Below are positions 27,563-36,599 of a stretch of 64,000 nt of DNA, piece after piece. The notes below the pieces were generated by a model. That model was not told the origin of the DNA. It did not search any database and saw only the letters and a program-made list of their open reading frames with translations. The stretch is taken from contig NZ_CP099966.1 in assembly GCF_025403485.1 (NCBI RefSeq), positions 186,001-250,000 of the forward strand, in the 5' to 3' direction. The DNA is from Chryseobacterium paludis. Lineage in GTDB: Bacteria > Bacteroidota > Bacteroidia > Flavobacteriales > Weeksellaceae. Position 1 is the stretch's first letter. The number at the start of each line of letters is the position of its first letter. Both the position numbers and the translations under genes were made by a program.

Positions 27563-28606
27563 ATGAAAAGAAATAAAACTGAATTTGCCATTTTACCAGC
27601 ATTTCATGGTGATTGTATTCTGATAAAAACATTTGATGTTAACAACAATGATTTTTTTATCCTTGTAGACGGAGGAACCGCTCAGACCTTTCGGTACTCT
27701 CTTAAAGCAGAATTAAAAGATATTACCCATATTGATTTATTGATACTAACTCATATTGACTCTGATCACATAGCCGGCCTAATAAGCTTATTTAAGAGTA
27801 GCCTTATTGACAATATTACAATAGGCGAAATTTGGATGAATCATCCTGAGCTTGTTGAAGTCGAAAATGATGAATTAATTAGTACAAAGCAAGGAGATAA
27901 TTTGAAGAATTTAATTCTTGAAAAACAGCCAAATGTAAAGCTACTTGAAATATCTACCCTTGAAAAATCAATAAATAAGTCAGGTGTTGAGTTTGTTATA
28001 TTATCACCAACCCCAGAAATCAAGAATGAATTGTATCGGCAATGGCAAGCATCCACTTTGGCTGAAAAAGAAAAAGAAAAAGTAACCATTTCTTCTCAGC
28101 AAGACACTTATTGTAAATCATTGAAGGATTTGAGCAGGATTCCATTTGCCCCTGATAAAGGTATTAATGATGATATCTTTAACTCATCATCTATTGCATT
28201 TATTTTAAGATGTCGAGATATTTCAATTTTATTATTAGCGGATTCTCGACCTGAGATTATATCTGAAAGTTTGAGATCGAATGGCTTCAATGAATGTTAT
28301 CCACTTAATGTTAATTATGTCAAAATTTCCCATCATGGAAGTCTCAATAACACATCACAAGAACTGCTTGGTTTAATAAAATCTGATAATTTTATAATTT
28401 CCACTAATGGAGGAACTTCTTCCCATAAACATCCATCTAGAGAAACAATTGCTAGAATAATCTTTAATTCACAAAGAACAGATGAGATCCTAAACATCTA
28501 TTTCAATCATCAAATCGAAGATTTGAGGAAAAGGATTGGTAATTTTATAAGCGAAGATGATTTTAACAGTGGAAATTGGGTAGCAGAAAGCAAAAACTGG
28601 TTTTAA
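27563..28606 (+). CDS. ComEC/Rec2-like metallo-beta-lactamase-fold hydrolase
   Basis: The 347-residue cytosolic MBL-fold protein carries LILTHIDSDHIAGL near residue 60. This is the HxDxDH metal motif used by ComEC-type nucleases and hydrolases. LLLADSRPE near 220 supplies the bridging Asp, KISHHGSLNNTS near 247 the next His, and NGGTSSHKHPS near 280 the last. All metal-site positions look intact, so it is probably an active hydrolase. It is the first gene of a four-gene operon; the protease gene starts 5 bases after its stop. MBL proteins of this type occur with trypsin-like effectors in ABC-3C and related conflict systems. Confidence 0.85.
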   Translation: MKRNKTEFAILPAFHGDCILIKTFDVNNNDFFILVDGGTAQTFRYSLKAELKDITHIDLLILTHIDSDHIAGLISLFKSSLIDNITIGEIWMNHPELVEVENDELISTKQGDNLKNLILEKQPNVKLLEISTLEKSINKSGVEFVILSPTPEIKNELYRQWQASTLAEKEKEKVTISSQQDTYCKSLKDLSRIPFAPDKGINDDIFNSSSIAFILRCRDISILLLADSRPEIISESLRSNGFNECYPLNVNYVKISHHGSLNNTSQELLGLIKSDNFIISTNGGTSSHKHPSRETIARIIFNSQRTDEILNIYFNHQIEDLRKRIGNFISEDDFNSGNWVAESKNWF

Positions 28607-28611
28607 GAAAA

Positions 28612-29706
28612 ATGATATATAATCTGGCAGAAAAATATTGTGTTCGGGTAAAAAGTAATGGGCACACTGGGAGTGGGGTTTTACTTCCAGGAAAAGATAC
28701 ATTTTATGTTTTAACAGCTGCACACTGTTTAGGCGATAGTATTCCCAGTACTGATGATATAATTATAGAAAAACAAAATGACTATACTTCCGAATTCAAA
28801 ACAATAACTAGTGTTGAAATCAAAGAATTCAATAAAGAACATGATTTTGCTCTTATTGAAATCGACTTTGATAATGAAGAGAACTTGCTTTATCAATATA
28901 AGTTAGGTCGTGGAGTCTTGTCTGAAAATGAGATAAAGTTCTGTGGTTATCAGGGGATAAATATAGAACAATATCGCCCTTTTACAGGAAAAATATTATC
29001 TACCAGTGAAGATCTTGGATGTTTTAAAATTACTTTAGTAGGAGAAACATTCGATCAAGGTGGAGAAGATGGAAATTACCTAGCTAAAGGTCTGTCTGGT
29101 AGTGGAGTGTTCGTTTATCGACATAATTCGCCATTTCTTATTGGTATTCTTAACTCGGTTGTCACAAATAAAGCCTGGAATGATGATATTGCTTGTTGTT
29201 CGATAAAACATATTGAACAATACATATCAGAATATGTGGACTTGTCTGATTTTGAAAATTTGAAACAGTGGAACGAAAACTTAGAAAGAGAGCGAACCGA
29301 TCGGGAAATAGAAGTTTTTAAGAAAGAAAATAGTGATTTTTTTGAAAAGCTTTATCGTAAAAACAATGTACTGTATCCTGAAACAGTTAAAGCGAATACT
29401 GTAACAGCGAAACAAATACGGAAATTTCTCGCAATGAGGGACAATATTAGAACAATTGAAAATGACTATCCTATACTTTATTCTAACTTCAAAAATATTG
29501 TTAAGAGATTTGTAGACCAAGTACAGGATGATTATTCGAGAAATGTTAATGAAAGTAATGAAGCAATAAACTTAAAAATGGAACTTCAAAATCAATTGAA
29601 AACCCAATTTGAGGTTCTTCCAAGCTTTACGAATTTGGATTTATCTGAATATCAGGTTATAGAATGGCTAGGTATATGTACATTAAATTTTACTAAAAAT
29701 GATTAA
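28612..29706 (+). CDS. Trypsin-like serine protease with helical C-terminal domain (ABC-3C effector candidate)
   Basis: The 364-residue protein starts at ATG 28612. An upstream in-frame start at 28576 would overlap the MBL gene. Residues 1-190 form an S1-type protease: HTGSGVLL, then the catalytic His in VLTAAHCLGD, Asp in EHDFALIEID, and Ser in KGLSGSGVFV. There is no signal peptide, so it is cytosolic and should need control. Residues 200-364 are helical and may dock with the other components. The last 8 bases overlap the next gene. Intracellular activation by the ABC ATPase is inferred. Confidence 0.85.
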   Translation: MIYNLAEKYCVRVKSNGHTGSGVLLPGKDTFYVLTAAHCLGDSIPSTDDIIIEKQNDYTSEFKTITSVEIKEFNKEHDFALIEIDFDNEENLLYQYKLGRGVLSENEIKFCGYQGINIEQYRPFTGKILSTSEDLGCFKITLVGETFDQGGEDGNYLAKGLSGSGVFVYRHNSPFLIGILNSVVTNKAWNDDIACCSIKHIEQYISEYVDLSDFENLKQWNENLERERTDREIEVFKKENSDFFEKLYRKNNVLYPETVKANTVTAKQIRKFLAMRDNIRTIENDYPILYSNFKNIVKRFVDQVQDDYSRNVNESNEAINLKMELQNQLKTQFEVLPSFTNLDLSEYQVIEWLGICTLNFTKND

Positions 29707-30154
29707 TATTCAATTAGACGAGAAGCCAATTTCGGTATCTATCCGATATAATGGATATTATAAAGTGGTTTTGTTGCTAGCAATCATTGCAAATTGTGGT
29801 TATGCAAAAAAGGCAAGCTTGGAGTTAATACATATTGTTTTTTGGAGTTTACGTAACGAAACTAACTATCAGGTGTTGTTAGATTTAGCAAATCAACAGA
29901 GAAATACTTTAATACCTTGGACTTTTGAACATGGTATAGATGAGGTACTAGCTCTAGGTCTAATCAATGGATACATTGAACGTGTGATTGTAGGCCAAAC
30001 ACTTGAAATTAAAATAGCAGATAAAGGCAGTGAAATTATTAATGCAATTGACCAGTTTGGCCTGTTTCAAGATGAAGTGCAAAAAATAAAGGCATTGGGA
30101 AAGATACCCAAAAACAGATTGAATAATGCAAATAAGAATTGGAAATTAATATAG
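29699..30154 (+). CDS. ABC-three-component system middle component-like protein
   Basis: This 151-residue soluble protein looks like a small winged-helix adaptor. It has an N-terminal beta strand, helices around YGYYKVVLLLAIIANCGYAKKA, a LIPWTFEHGIDEVLALGLI segment, and a strand pair (VIVGQTLEIKIADKGSEII). Its size and place between effector and ABC ATPase match the 'middle component' of ABC-3C systems. It overlaps the protease gene by 8 bases and ends just before the ATPase start, suggesting strict coupling. The family was not confirmed by search. Confidence 0.7.
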   Translation: MINIQLDEKPISVSIRYNGYYKVVLLLAIIANCGYAKKASLELIHIVFWSLRNETNYQVLLDLANQQRNTLIPWTFEHGIDEVLALGLINGYIERVIVGQTLEIKIADKGSEIINAIDQFGLFQDEVQKIKALGKIPKNRLNNANKNWKLI

Positions 30155-30159
30155 GAGAT

Positions 30160-32277
30160 ATGTTTAAGATCAATAAACTAAGAGCTGAAATACTTACAGA
30201 TAAGAGCGGAGATATAACTGATTTATATGGTTTCGATTTTTCATTCGACCAGGGCTTGAATATCATTGCTGGACCGAATTCAAGAGGGAAGACAACCATA
30301 AATACATGCATATATTATGCTTTAGGAATGGAAGAACTTCTTGGTGCTCGTAATGAAAAAGCATTAGATAAAGCTCTTAAAGAGGAGTTTACTATTAAAG
30401 TGAATGAAGAGGAAGATGGTATTACCTATAAAGTACTTTCTTCAAAAATAATTTTAGAAATAGAGAATTCAAATAATGAAATTGTTTGCTTAGAAAGATT
30501 CATTAAATCCAATACGGAAGAAGCGAAAACATCAAATATTATAATCTACCATTCTCCCTTTGAACGTATTAACGAAGAAGGAAATAGCAGTCGTCATGGA
30601 GTTTTTTTTGTTAATGCAAGAGGAAATAATGAAGATCCAAATGGTTTTTATAATTGGTTAAGTGATTTTATAGGTATTCAACTACCATTGGTAAGCAATA
30701 GCTCTAGGTCAGATAATTACAGTCCTCTCTACTTACAGACAGTATTTTCAGCATTATTTATTGAACAAACAAAGGGATGGTCCGATTTTTTCGCTACAAT
30801 GCCTTTTTTTGGAATAACAAAAGCTAAAGAGAAAATTGTCGAATTTATACTTGGCTTGAATGAAATTGAACTTTCTACACAAAAAGATGTATTAAATAAA
30901 GAAAAAAGTATAATAACTGAGGATTGGAAAAGAAAAACTAAATCATTTTCGTATTTAGAAAAACAAACTAATTCAACAATTATTAACATTCCAGAAGAAC
31001 TTACAACAGACAAAGCTGAAATTGATAAAATTAATGTTTTGTTCTCTACATCGGAAGATGAAAAAATTGGTTTTACTGAGTTTCTTGATCAAAAAGTCAT
31101 GATTGTTAATGATCTTGAAAATAGACCGCTTTCTACTATAAGAGAAAACAGAGAAGAAGCTGTATTAGAATTTAATCGACAGAAGGAAGAGTATTTCAAG
31201 CTCAAAGATTATATTGAAAGATTTGAAAATAAATTGCGGATAGAGAAACAACAATTCGCAGCCCTAAATAGTCAGTTAAGTATTGTGGAGTCCGAAATTA
31301 AGGATCATATCAATCTACAGAAAGTTTTTAGTGAGAATATCATTAATGAGCGAGGTGCAAATCATTGTCCAACTTGTTCTCAAGAAGTTGCGATTGATCT
31401 TATTTCTATAAGAAATATAAAGATTCCTCAACTCACTCTGGAAGAGAATACTAATTTTTTACGAAGTCAAAAGAAAATTATTGAATCTTCCATAGGAAGT
31501 TTGAAAGAAACTGTTAATGAGAAAGAAACTCTTTTACAATATTTTAAAAATTCACTACGGCAAAAAGAAATCTTAATAAAATCGCTTTCAAAAGATTTAA
31601 TTGCAGATGATAGAGCTCTTTCAGAATCAGAAGTGGTAAAAAAAATACAACTTGAAAGAGAAATCGAAAATTTACATTTGCTTAAAGAATCTATTTCAGA
31701 AATGAAAAACGAATTAGAAGCATTAGCCAATAAATATCACAATAATAACTTAAAAATTGAAAATTTGGGTGATTCAGAAAAGGAAGACGAGGTAAAACTT
31801 TTGGATTTTGAAACTCAATATAAGGATTGCCTTTTTGGATTTGGTTATGAGAGTAATGAGAAGTATCAAATTTCGATAAATAGAAAGGAACCATTTAAAT
31901 ATTTCCCAATATATAAGAATCATAGAAATGATACAATGCCTCAATCAATTCGTATCAATTCTTCAGCTTCAGACTTCGTTCGTAACATTTGGGCTTATAC
32001 ATTAAGTCTATTAAATAACGGAATTAATCATCCTGGTATTATAATTTTTGATGAGCCAGGACAACATCGGACAAATTTAAGTAGCTTGAAATCACTTTTT
32101 AAAACTTCATCTGAAGTAATCGAAAAACAGACTATAATTTTCACTTCGATTGATAAGCCTCTTAACAATGAGGAAGATGAAAAGATTGAATTGGATATCC
32201 TAATAGAAGATTTAGATAACTCTAAATATAAATTAATTAGGCTTGATAATGTTCATAAAGTGATTGGTAAGATATAA
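30160..32277 (+). CDS. SMC/Rad50-like ABC ATPase of the ABC-3C system
   Basis: The 705-residue protein starts at ATG 30160; a TTG at 30139 in frame lies inside the preceding gene. Walker A GPNSRGKTTI is near residue 44, with long coiled coils at about 230-400 and 450-560. A CPTC zinc-hook-like motif (HCPTCSQEV) lies between them. C-terminal blocks RINSSASDFVRNIWAY and GIIIFDEPGQHR (Walker B) complete an ABC head, with a weak ABC signature. Such ATPases sense nucleoprotein states and license the effector. It ends the operon about 180 bases before the att-like modules. Confidence 0.85.
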   Translation: MFKINKLRAEILTDKSGDITDLYGFDFSFDQGLNIIAGPNSRGKTTINTCIYYALGMEELLGARNEKALDKALKEEFTIKVNEEEDGITYKVLSSKIILEIENSNNEIVCLERFIKSNTEEAKTSNIIIYHSPFERINEEGNSSRHGVFFVNARGNNEDPNGFYNWLSDFIGIQLPLVSNSSRSDNYSPLYLQTVFSALFIEQTKGWSDFFATMPFFGITKAKEKIVEFILGLNEIELSTQKDVLNKEKSIITEDWKRKTKSFSYLEKQTNSTIINIPEELTTDKAEIDKINVLFSTSEDEKIGFTEFLDQKVMIVNDLENRPLSTIRENREEAVLEFNRQKEEYFKLKDYIERFENKLRIEKQQFAALNSQLSIVESEIKDHINLQKVFSENIINERGANHCPTCSQEVAIDLISIRNIKIPQLTLEENTNFLRSQKKIIESSIGSLKETVNEKETLLQYFKNSLRQKEILIKSLSKDLIADDRALSESEVVKKIQLEREIENLHLLKESISEMKNELEALANKYHNNNLKIENLGDSEKEDEVKLLDFETQYKDCLFGFGYESNEKYQISINRKEPFKYFPIYKNHRNDTMPQSIRINSSASDFVRNIWAYTLSLLNNGINHPGIIIFDEPGQHRTNLSSLKSLFKTSSEVIEKQTIIFTSIDKPLNNEEDEKIELDILIEDLDNSKYKLIRLDNVHKVIGKI

Positions 32278-32456
32278 GATAAAAATGCCTTTTTAGTATG
32301 TTTTTTCAATTTTGTGCATAAAATAATTTGTATATAAACATAATCAATAAAAAAGTTAAATTTGCAGTAAGAAATTTTGTGTTCTTTATTTTAAGTCGTA
32401 AAATATTTTGCAAGTAAAAGAAGCTTGGGAGGAAATTGTTGAAATTTTTTTATTTC

Positions 32457-32550
32457 TGGCAGTTTCATGGCACTTCATATTTTATGAAGCTGGAAAGAGG
32501 CACCAATAAGGCATTTGCTGTATTGGTTCGAATCCCTGACTCTCCGCAAA
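32457..32550 (+). other. att-like module A with tRNA-Ser-like 3' end
   Basis: The module begins TGGCAnnnTnnTGGCACTT and 68 bases later has GGTTCGAATCCCT...CTCTCCGCAAA (32525-32550), which reads as a tRNA T-loop and acceptor 3' strand with G discriminator, as in tRNA-Ser. The upstream half of the T-stem does not pair, so it is a junction, not a tRNA gene. It is probably an integration scar or att site. Confidence 0.6.
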
Positions 32551-32600
32551 GCAAAAGTTAGAGTAGTTTATAAAACTTCTTGAAACAAGAAAAGTTAGTG

Positions 32601-32694
32601 TGGCAATATCGTGGCACTTTTCAAATCTTGAATAAAAAGTTCAATAAACATCACATATACACGAGATAGGTTCATATCCCTCTCTCTCCGCAAA
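32601..32694 (+). other. att-like module B with tRNA-Ser-like 3' end
   Basis: This has the same architecture as module A, 144 bases further on: TGGCAatatcgTGGCACTT at 32601 and GGTTCatATCCCTCTCTCTCCGCAAA at 32669-32694, again exactly 68 bases apart. It is followed at once by an intrinsic terminator of the kind found behind tRNA genes. This supports it as the attachment junction with old chromosome. Confidence 0.6.
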
Positions 32695-32698
32695 AAAA

Positions 32699-32727
32699 GG
32701 GTCTTCTTTTAGAAGATCCTTTTTTTT
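32699..32727 (+). terminator. Intrinsic terminator behind att-like module B
   Basis: GGGTCTTCT and AGAAGATCC pair (one G-T) around TTT, followed by eight T. Confidence 0.7.
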
Positions 32728-33256
32728 GTGTTAATAATTCTTTCTCTTTCATTTTCATATGGTTATAGGATAGAATGCCTAACATTGTAAGGGTTCGATA
32801 GATGCCCTTTTAAGAGTAAAGAAATGAATGGGATTATGCTCTTATAAGTACACTAAACTAAATTGTATGTCAGCAGTCTTTCTATATCAGACGTTCTTGA
32901 TATATTCATGAATGTAGGTTTGAAGGTGAAAAGCCCGTTATCTTTAAAGGTAGTGACATACTTGCCGGGGTGCTAAATACTTAACTTATAGTCATTATCT
33001 TTAATTATCTAAGAGTGCTGAAAAATCAATTTTACTATAATAGTATAATTCTATGTTTTTTTAATGTAATTTTTCCTGCAATACGTAAAGGCCATCGTCA
33101 AAAGTACTAATAATGTCTGTTTCACAGCCTGTAGCAGATGAGTGAACGGTATTTAAAAGCAGAGGGGCAAGTAAAATTCAACTTATGAACTTGGGGCTAT
33201 AAACAGTCTAATGGGCAACTCCTATGCTGCTTTCATAGTGGAAATACCTTATTTTA

Positions 33257-33471
33257 TTATTCACGTTTTCCTTTAAAATAGGCGTACATCGCTGTTGCGT
33301 GACCATGGCCTAAACTAAAATCCTCTTTTAGCCAGTTGATAATTTCAGTGGCTTTAACGTTAATAGTTCCATTTTTAGTAAAACCTTTTTTGTCTGCGAG
33401 AAATTGGAAATCTTCCGGTGATTTGCCGGTTTTTTTTCCTCAATATTTTTGATGTAAGTTATAAATGACAT
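33257..33471 (-). pseudogene. DUF4287-like small protein gene with homopolymer frameshift
   Basis: From the start at 33471 the frame reads MSFITYIKNIEEK. After a run of eight A it must shift to continue as TGKSPEDFQFLADKKGF...KATEIINWLKEDFSLGHGHA and end at 33257. The two parts together match a typical DUF4287 protein of about 70 residues. Six A instead of eight would restore the frame. Either the gene is broken or the homopolymer is miscalled. The function of the family is unknown. Confidence 0.65.
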
Positions 33472-33878
33472 AATTATTTTTTTGAATTTGACGAAGATGA
33501 TAAGCCTTTGTAACTTAGAACAAAGGTAAATAGTATGAAAAGAAACGATATGGTCCAAAAAAGGATATTAATGGTCAATTCCTAAGCTTTTCTGATTTTT
33601 TGAAATCAAGAGGAGTGAAATGGGTATGCTTTCTGAAAAATTTCCCAAAATTAGACGGATCCGAAAAGTTAAGCCGAAAAGCTATTTCGGAAAATTGGTT
33701 AAAGATTAATACAAATATTGAACTGTAGTGATTTATTATTGAGGTGTTTAGGCAATGTTTGATGTTTATTAACGGCTTGGTTTTTGTAAGGTTTTAAATG
33801 AATTCATTCAAGAATAAATGAGGAAATTTAGAGAAAGTGAAATAATTACGGATACTAAAATACTAAAAAAATAAAATC
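33472..33878. other. Intergenic region with possible coding remnant
   Basis: There is no intact gene. A plus-strand stretch ending at the stop 33726-33728 reads KKDINGQFLSFSDFLKSRGV...KAISENWLKINTNIEL with no start codon. It could be the tail of a decayed gene of unknown family. Confidence 0.25.
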
Positions 33879-34064
33879 ATGAACATTAAACGAATTTTTG
33901 CAACAATATTAACCGTTCTGGGAATCGCTGGTTTGATTTACACTGGATATCAGTTGATTAATAAAAATACTTCTTATACGACCTTAGGGGTGATAGGAGT
34001 TCTTGGTTTAATCTTCTTTATTGCAGGGATTGGCCTTGTGAAAAACACAAAAGATGAATCTTAG
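33879..34064 (+). CDS. Small two-span membrane protein
   Basis: This 61-residue protein has two hydrophobic segments (about residues 5-25, IFATILTVLGIAGLIYTGYQL, and 36-53, LGVIGVLGLIFFIAGIGL) joined by a short polar loop and ended by a charged tail. Many Flavobacteriia encode such small inner-membrane proteins of unknown role. It has its own ATG after an A-rich leader and stands alone on the plus strand. Confidence 0.65.
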   Translation: MNIKRIFATILTVLGIAGLIYTGYQLINKNTSYTTLGVIGVLGLIFFIAGIGLVKNTKDES

Positions 34065-34197
34065 CTATAATTGGAAAAATAAGTAAATTGATTGTGTCAA
34101 AATAAAGGGGATTTTAGAAGATTTTCTTTAAAAAGATATCTTGGAACACACATTCTATTTTCCCAATATTTTGAGGATAACTTTATAAATCAACACT

Positions 34198-34650
34198 ATG
34201 GAAAAAAGTAAATTGTTGCGAATGGACAATATGGGCATTGTTGTAGAATCCCTTGATGAAGCTATTTCCTTTTTTACAGAAATAGGGTTAAAGATTGAAG
34301 GACGTGCGAAGGTTGAGGGAGAGTGGGCTGGTCGTGTTACGGGATTAGGAGAGCAGCTCGTTGAGGTGGCCATGATGGTGACACCCGATGGCCATAATCG
34401 GCTCGAGATTTCACAATTTATTAACCCGTCGACTATCTCAGATCATCGGAATGCTCCTGTAAATTCTCTCGGATATTTACGGGTTATGTTTACTGTTGAG
34501 AATATTGATGAGCTGGTGTCCAGGCTAGTGAAACATGGTGCTGAACTCGTTGGCGAAATGGTTCAGTACGAAAACTCTTATCGCCTGTGTTACATTCGTG
34601 CAAAGGATGGGCTGTTAATAGGTTTGGCTGAGGAATTAAACGGTAAGTAA
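34198..34650 (+). CDS. VOC (glyoxalase/bleomycin-resistance) superfamily protein
   Basis: The 150-residue protein has the paired beta-alpha-beta-beta-beta units of the vicinal oxygen chelate fold: RMDNMGIVVESLDEAISFF at the start and LRVMFTVENIDELVSRLVKHG in the second half. It ends with a YIRAKDGLLIGLAEEL strand carrying the usual C-terminal Glu. It could be a dioxygenase, lyase or binding protein; the substrate cannot be told from sequence. It stands alone in a short accessory stretch bracketed by att-like repeats. Confidence 0.85.
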   Translation: MEKSKLLRMDNMGIVVESLDEAISFFTEIGLKIEGRAKVEGEWAGRVTGLGEQLVEVAMMVTPDGHNRLEISQFINPSTISDHRNAPVNSLGYLRVMFTVENIDELVSRLVKHGAELVGEMVQYENSYRLCYIRAKDGLLIGLAEELNGK

Positions 34651-34700
34651 AATTCCTCTTCACAAAGACCTGTGAGAAATTCGGCGAAGAAATATTATTT

Positions 34701-35267
34701 ATGAATACTCCAATTATGAAAACATTATTATGGAAGGGAATAGCTTATGAATCTCTAGAATATTTTAAAATTGAAAAAAAGAATGAAAATAATGTTGTAG
34801 AATCAAAGATTATCGGCAGCCAAAATGGTAATATATATGATGTTAATTATAGATTGGTTATTGATGGAAATTGGCTGATTAGAGCATTTGAAATCGAATC
34901 AGAAATCAATACGATAAAAAGAAAGATGACTGGTGAGAATTCCGAACATGGATGGCAAATTAATATAATGACAAATTCTGATTTTAAAGGTTTTAAATAC
35001 ATTGATATTTCACTTACACCATTTACCAATACGCTTCCTGTTAATAATTTATCATTTGATATGGAAACACCAAAGGAAATTGATGTGATTTATATAGATG
35101 TCTTAAAAAATAACATTGTACCTGTCAAGCAGAGGTATACCAAAATAGCGGATAACAAATATTTTTATGAAAATTTAAATTCAGGTTTTAAAGGAAATAT
35201 GAGTGTTGATGAAGTTGGATTAGTGGATAATTATTTTGGACTTTTTGAAAAAATAGCAGAATATTAG
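34701..35267 (+). CDS. Putative glycolipid-binding domain protein
   Basis: The 188-residue soluble protein has the pattern of the putative glycolipid-binding family (PF06475-like): TLLWKGIAYESLEYFKIE at the start, a YDVNYRLVIDGNWLIRAFEIE strand set, GWQINIMTNSDFKGFKYIDISLTPFTN, and a C-terminal block on a tyrosine-rich strand (VKQRYTKIADNKYFYEN). No signal peptide. An internal start at 34716 is also possible. The true ligand is unknown. Confidence 0.7.
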   Translation: MNTPIMKTLLWKGIAYESLEYFKIEKKNENNVVESKIIGSQNGNIYDVNYRLVIDGNWLIRAFEIESEINTIKRKMTGENSEHGWQINIMTNSDFKGFKYIDISLTPFTNTLPVNNLSFDMETPKEIDVIYIDVLKNNIVPVKQRYTKIADNKYFYENLNSGFKGNMSVDEVGLVDNYFGLFEKIAEY

Positions 35268-35305
35268 TTTTGAGCTTGTCAATTATTTTCTAAAGAGTTA
35301 ACGAA

Positions 35306-35914
35306 ATGGGAAAAAAAATTATTTTTTTTATAGTATCAATGACTTTTCTTTCCATCTATGGACAGAGCAAACCTTCCATAACTGACCGGAAGAAAATTGA
35401 TATTGAACAGATTACAACCGAATTTGAAATACAAAATTATTTTAACGATGAGAACTTATCGAAGAAGAACGAATATTCGGTTGTTAGAAATACGAAACTT
35501 TTTATTCAAAAAAAACAAGGGAAAAATAGTATATATTATAATTTATCTATCTGGTCTCCTAAGAGGGATACAATAGCAAATTTCGGTACTATTAACTTTG
35601 ATTATATTGAAGGGCTTACAAATAAAGAGAATTCTTTTTTTGGATTAGTATTTAAAAGTACAAAGGAATTAAATGAACAAGGCTTTAAAGAAAGAGTGGA
35701 CTATTTTAAAGACAAATTGGGAATGCCGAATTTTCAATTTAGAGAGGCTGGTTGGGATTTAGTTGGCACTAAACTGTATAGTTGGAAACTTAAAGGGTTT
35801 ATTTACGTAATCCATCTGGATGGACAAAATGGACTATGTTTACATTTAATCAACTTTGAAAAGTATAAGGAAATACAAGAAGCAGAATTAGGATGGCGAT
35901 TAATAGATATATGA
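35306..35914 (+). CDS. Secreted hypothetical protein
   Basis: The 202-residue protein has a signal peptide (MGKKIIFFIVSMTFLSIYG, cleaved before QSKPS) and a mature part of mixed charge with no recognised motif. It starts 38 bases after the previous gene and may be cotranscribed with it. There are no cysteine pairs, sorting tail or membrane segments, so a periplasmic protein is most likely. I do not recognise the family. Confidence 0.6.
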   Translation: MGKKIIFFIVSMTFLSIYGQSKPSITDRKKIDIEQITTEFEIQNYFNDENLSKKNEYSVVRNTKLFIQKKQGKNSIYYNLSIWSPKRDTIANFGTINFDYIEGLTNKENSFFGLVFKSTKELNEQGFKERVDYFKDKLGMPNFQFREAGWDLVGTKLYSWKLKGFIYVIHLDGQNGLCLHLINFEKYKEIQEAELGWRLIDI

Positions 35915-36599
35915 TTTCGAATATTATCCGACTTTCTCGCATAATACATTATTTTCTAATTGACTGGTTAAACACTTTGCACAACGTATATTACATCCGA
36001 AAAAAATCAAAACCAAAAGGAGGATATGTAGTTGACTTAAAAAATGGTAGGATTTAGGCAGTAGGGAGATGTTGAAAACTTTCCAGATTCCTTAGCCCTT
36101 ATTTCTACGTGTATTTTATATAGCTGTAATTTTAGTAGTTCCTTTATATATTTGTGATATGTGACATTTTTATTAGCCTACTTCTGCTAACCCCATATCA
36201 TTTTGCTCTTATATTGTCAGAAATCGATTTTTTCTTTTTGTTTAGCTAATATTTTCAAAAATACTACTCAGCTTCCAATTTTTCAAAAAAGTATAGATTC
36301 CAAACTATTATAAAAGTGGGGAACAGGAATTACAAAATAATATAATAATATACTTTATTTATTATCAGCGACTGCTTAAAAAAAATTACCTTCTTATATC
36401 TCGAGAGTTTAAAAAACAAGGTTCACGATTATAAATTGGAACGCAGTCTTATGGTTAATGGTTTTATTTTCAATCAGTTAAATTTCATTAATGAAATGGG
36501 TTCGCATTTATCCTATGGAACATTCTAAGGCTTTCCCATGCCTAATTTTGCATCATAAATATTTTTAAAGAAGCCATTATTATTTTAAAAAATAAAAAA
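35915..36599. other. Gene-free AT-rich region
   Basis: I found no coding frame, hairpin with T-run or repeat that I can support in this stretch. It is very AT-rich, with several short T and A runs. Confidence 0.4.

Larger units (their letters stand above)
32281..33256. other. Gene-free ICE right-end region
   Basis: No gene is supported. The first 450 bases contain two att-like modules and a terminator, annotated separately. From about 32730 to 33256 I see only AT-rich sequence with no recognisable coding. Confidence 0.5.

Noticed and set aside
27563..29706. Avs1-type (MBL + protease + STAND) defence system
   Set aside because: An MBL and a protease are present, but the large gene is an SMC/Rad50-like ABC ATPase, not a STAND NTPase, and a middle component is present; ABC-3C fits better.
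32525..32694. Intact tRNA-Ser genes
   Set aside because: Only the T-loop and acceptor 3' half are present; the T-stem 5' strand does not pair and no 5' acceptor or anticodon arm is found.
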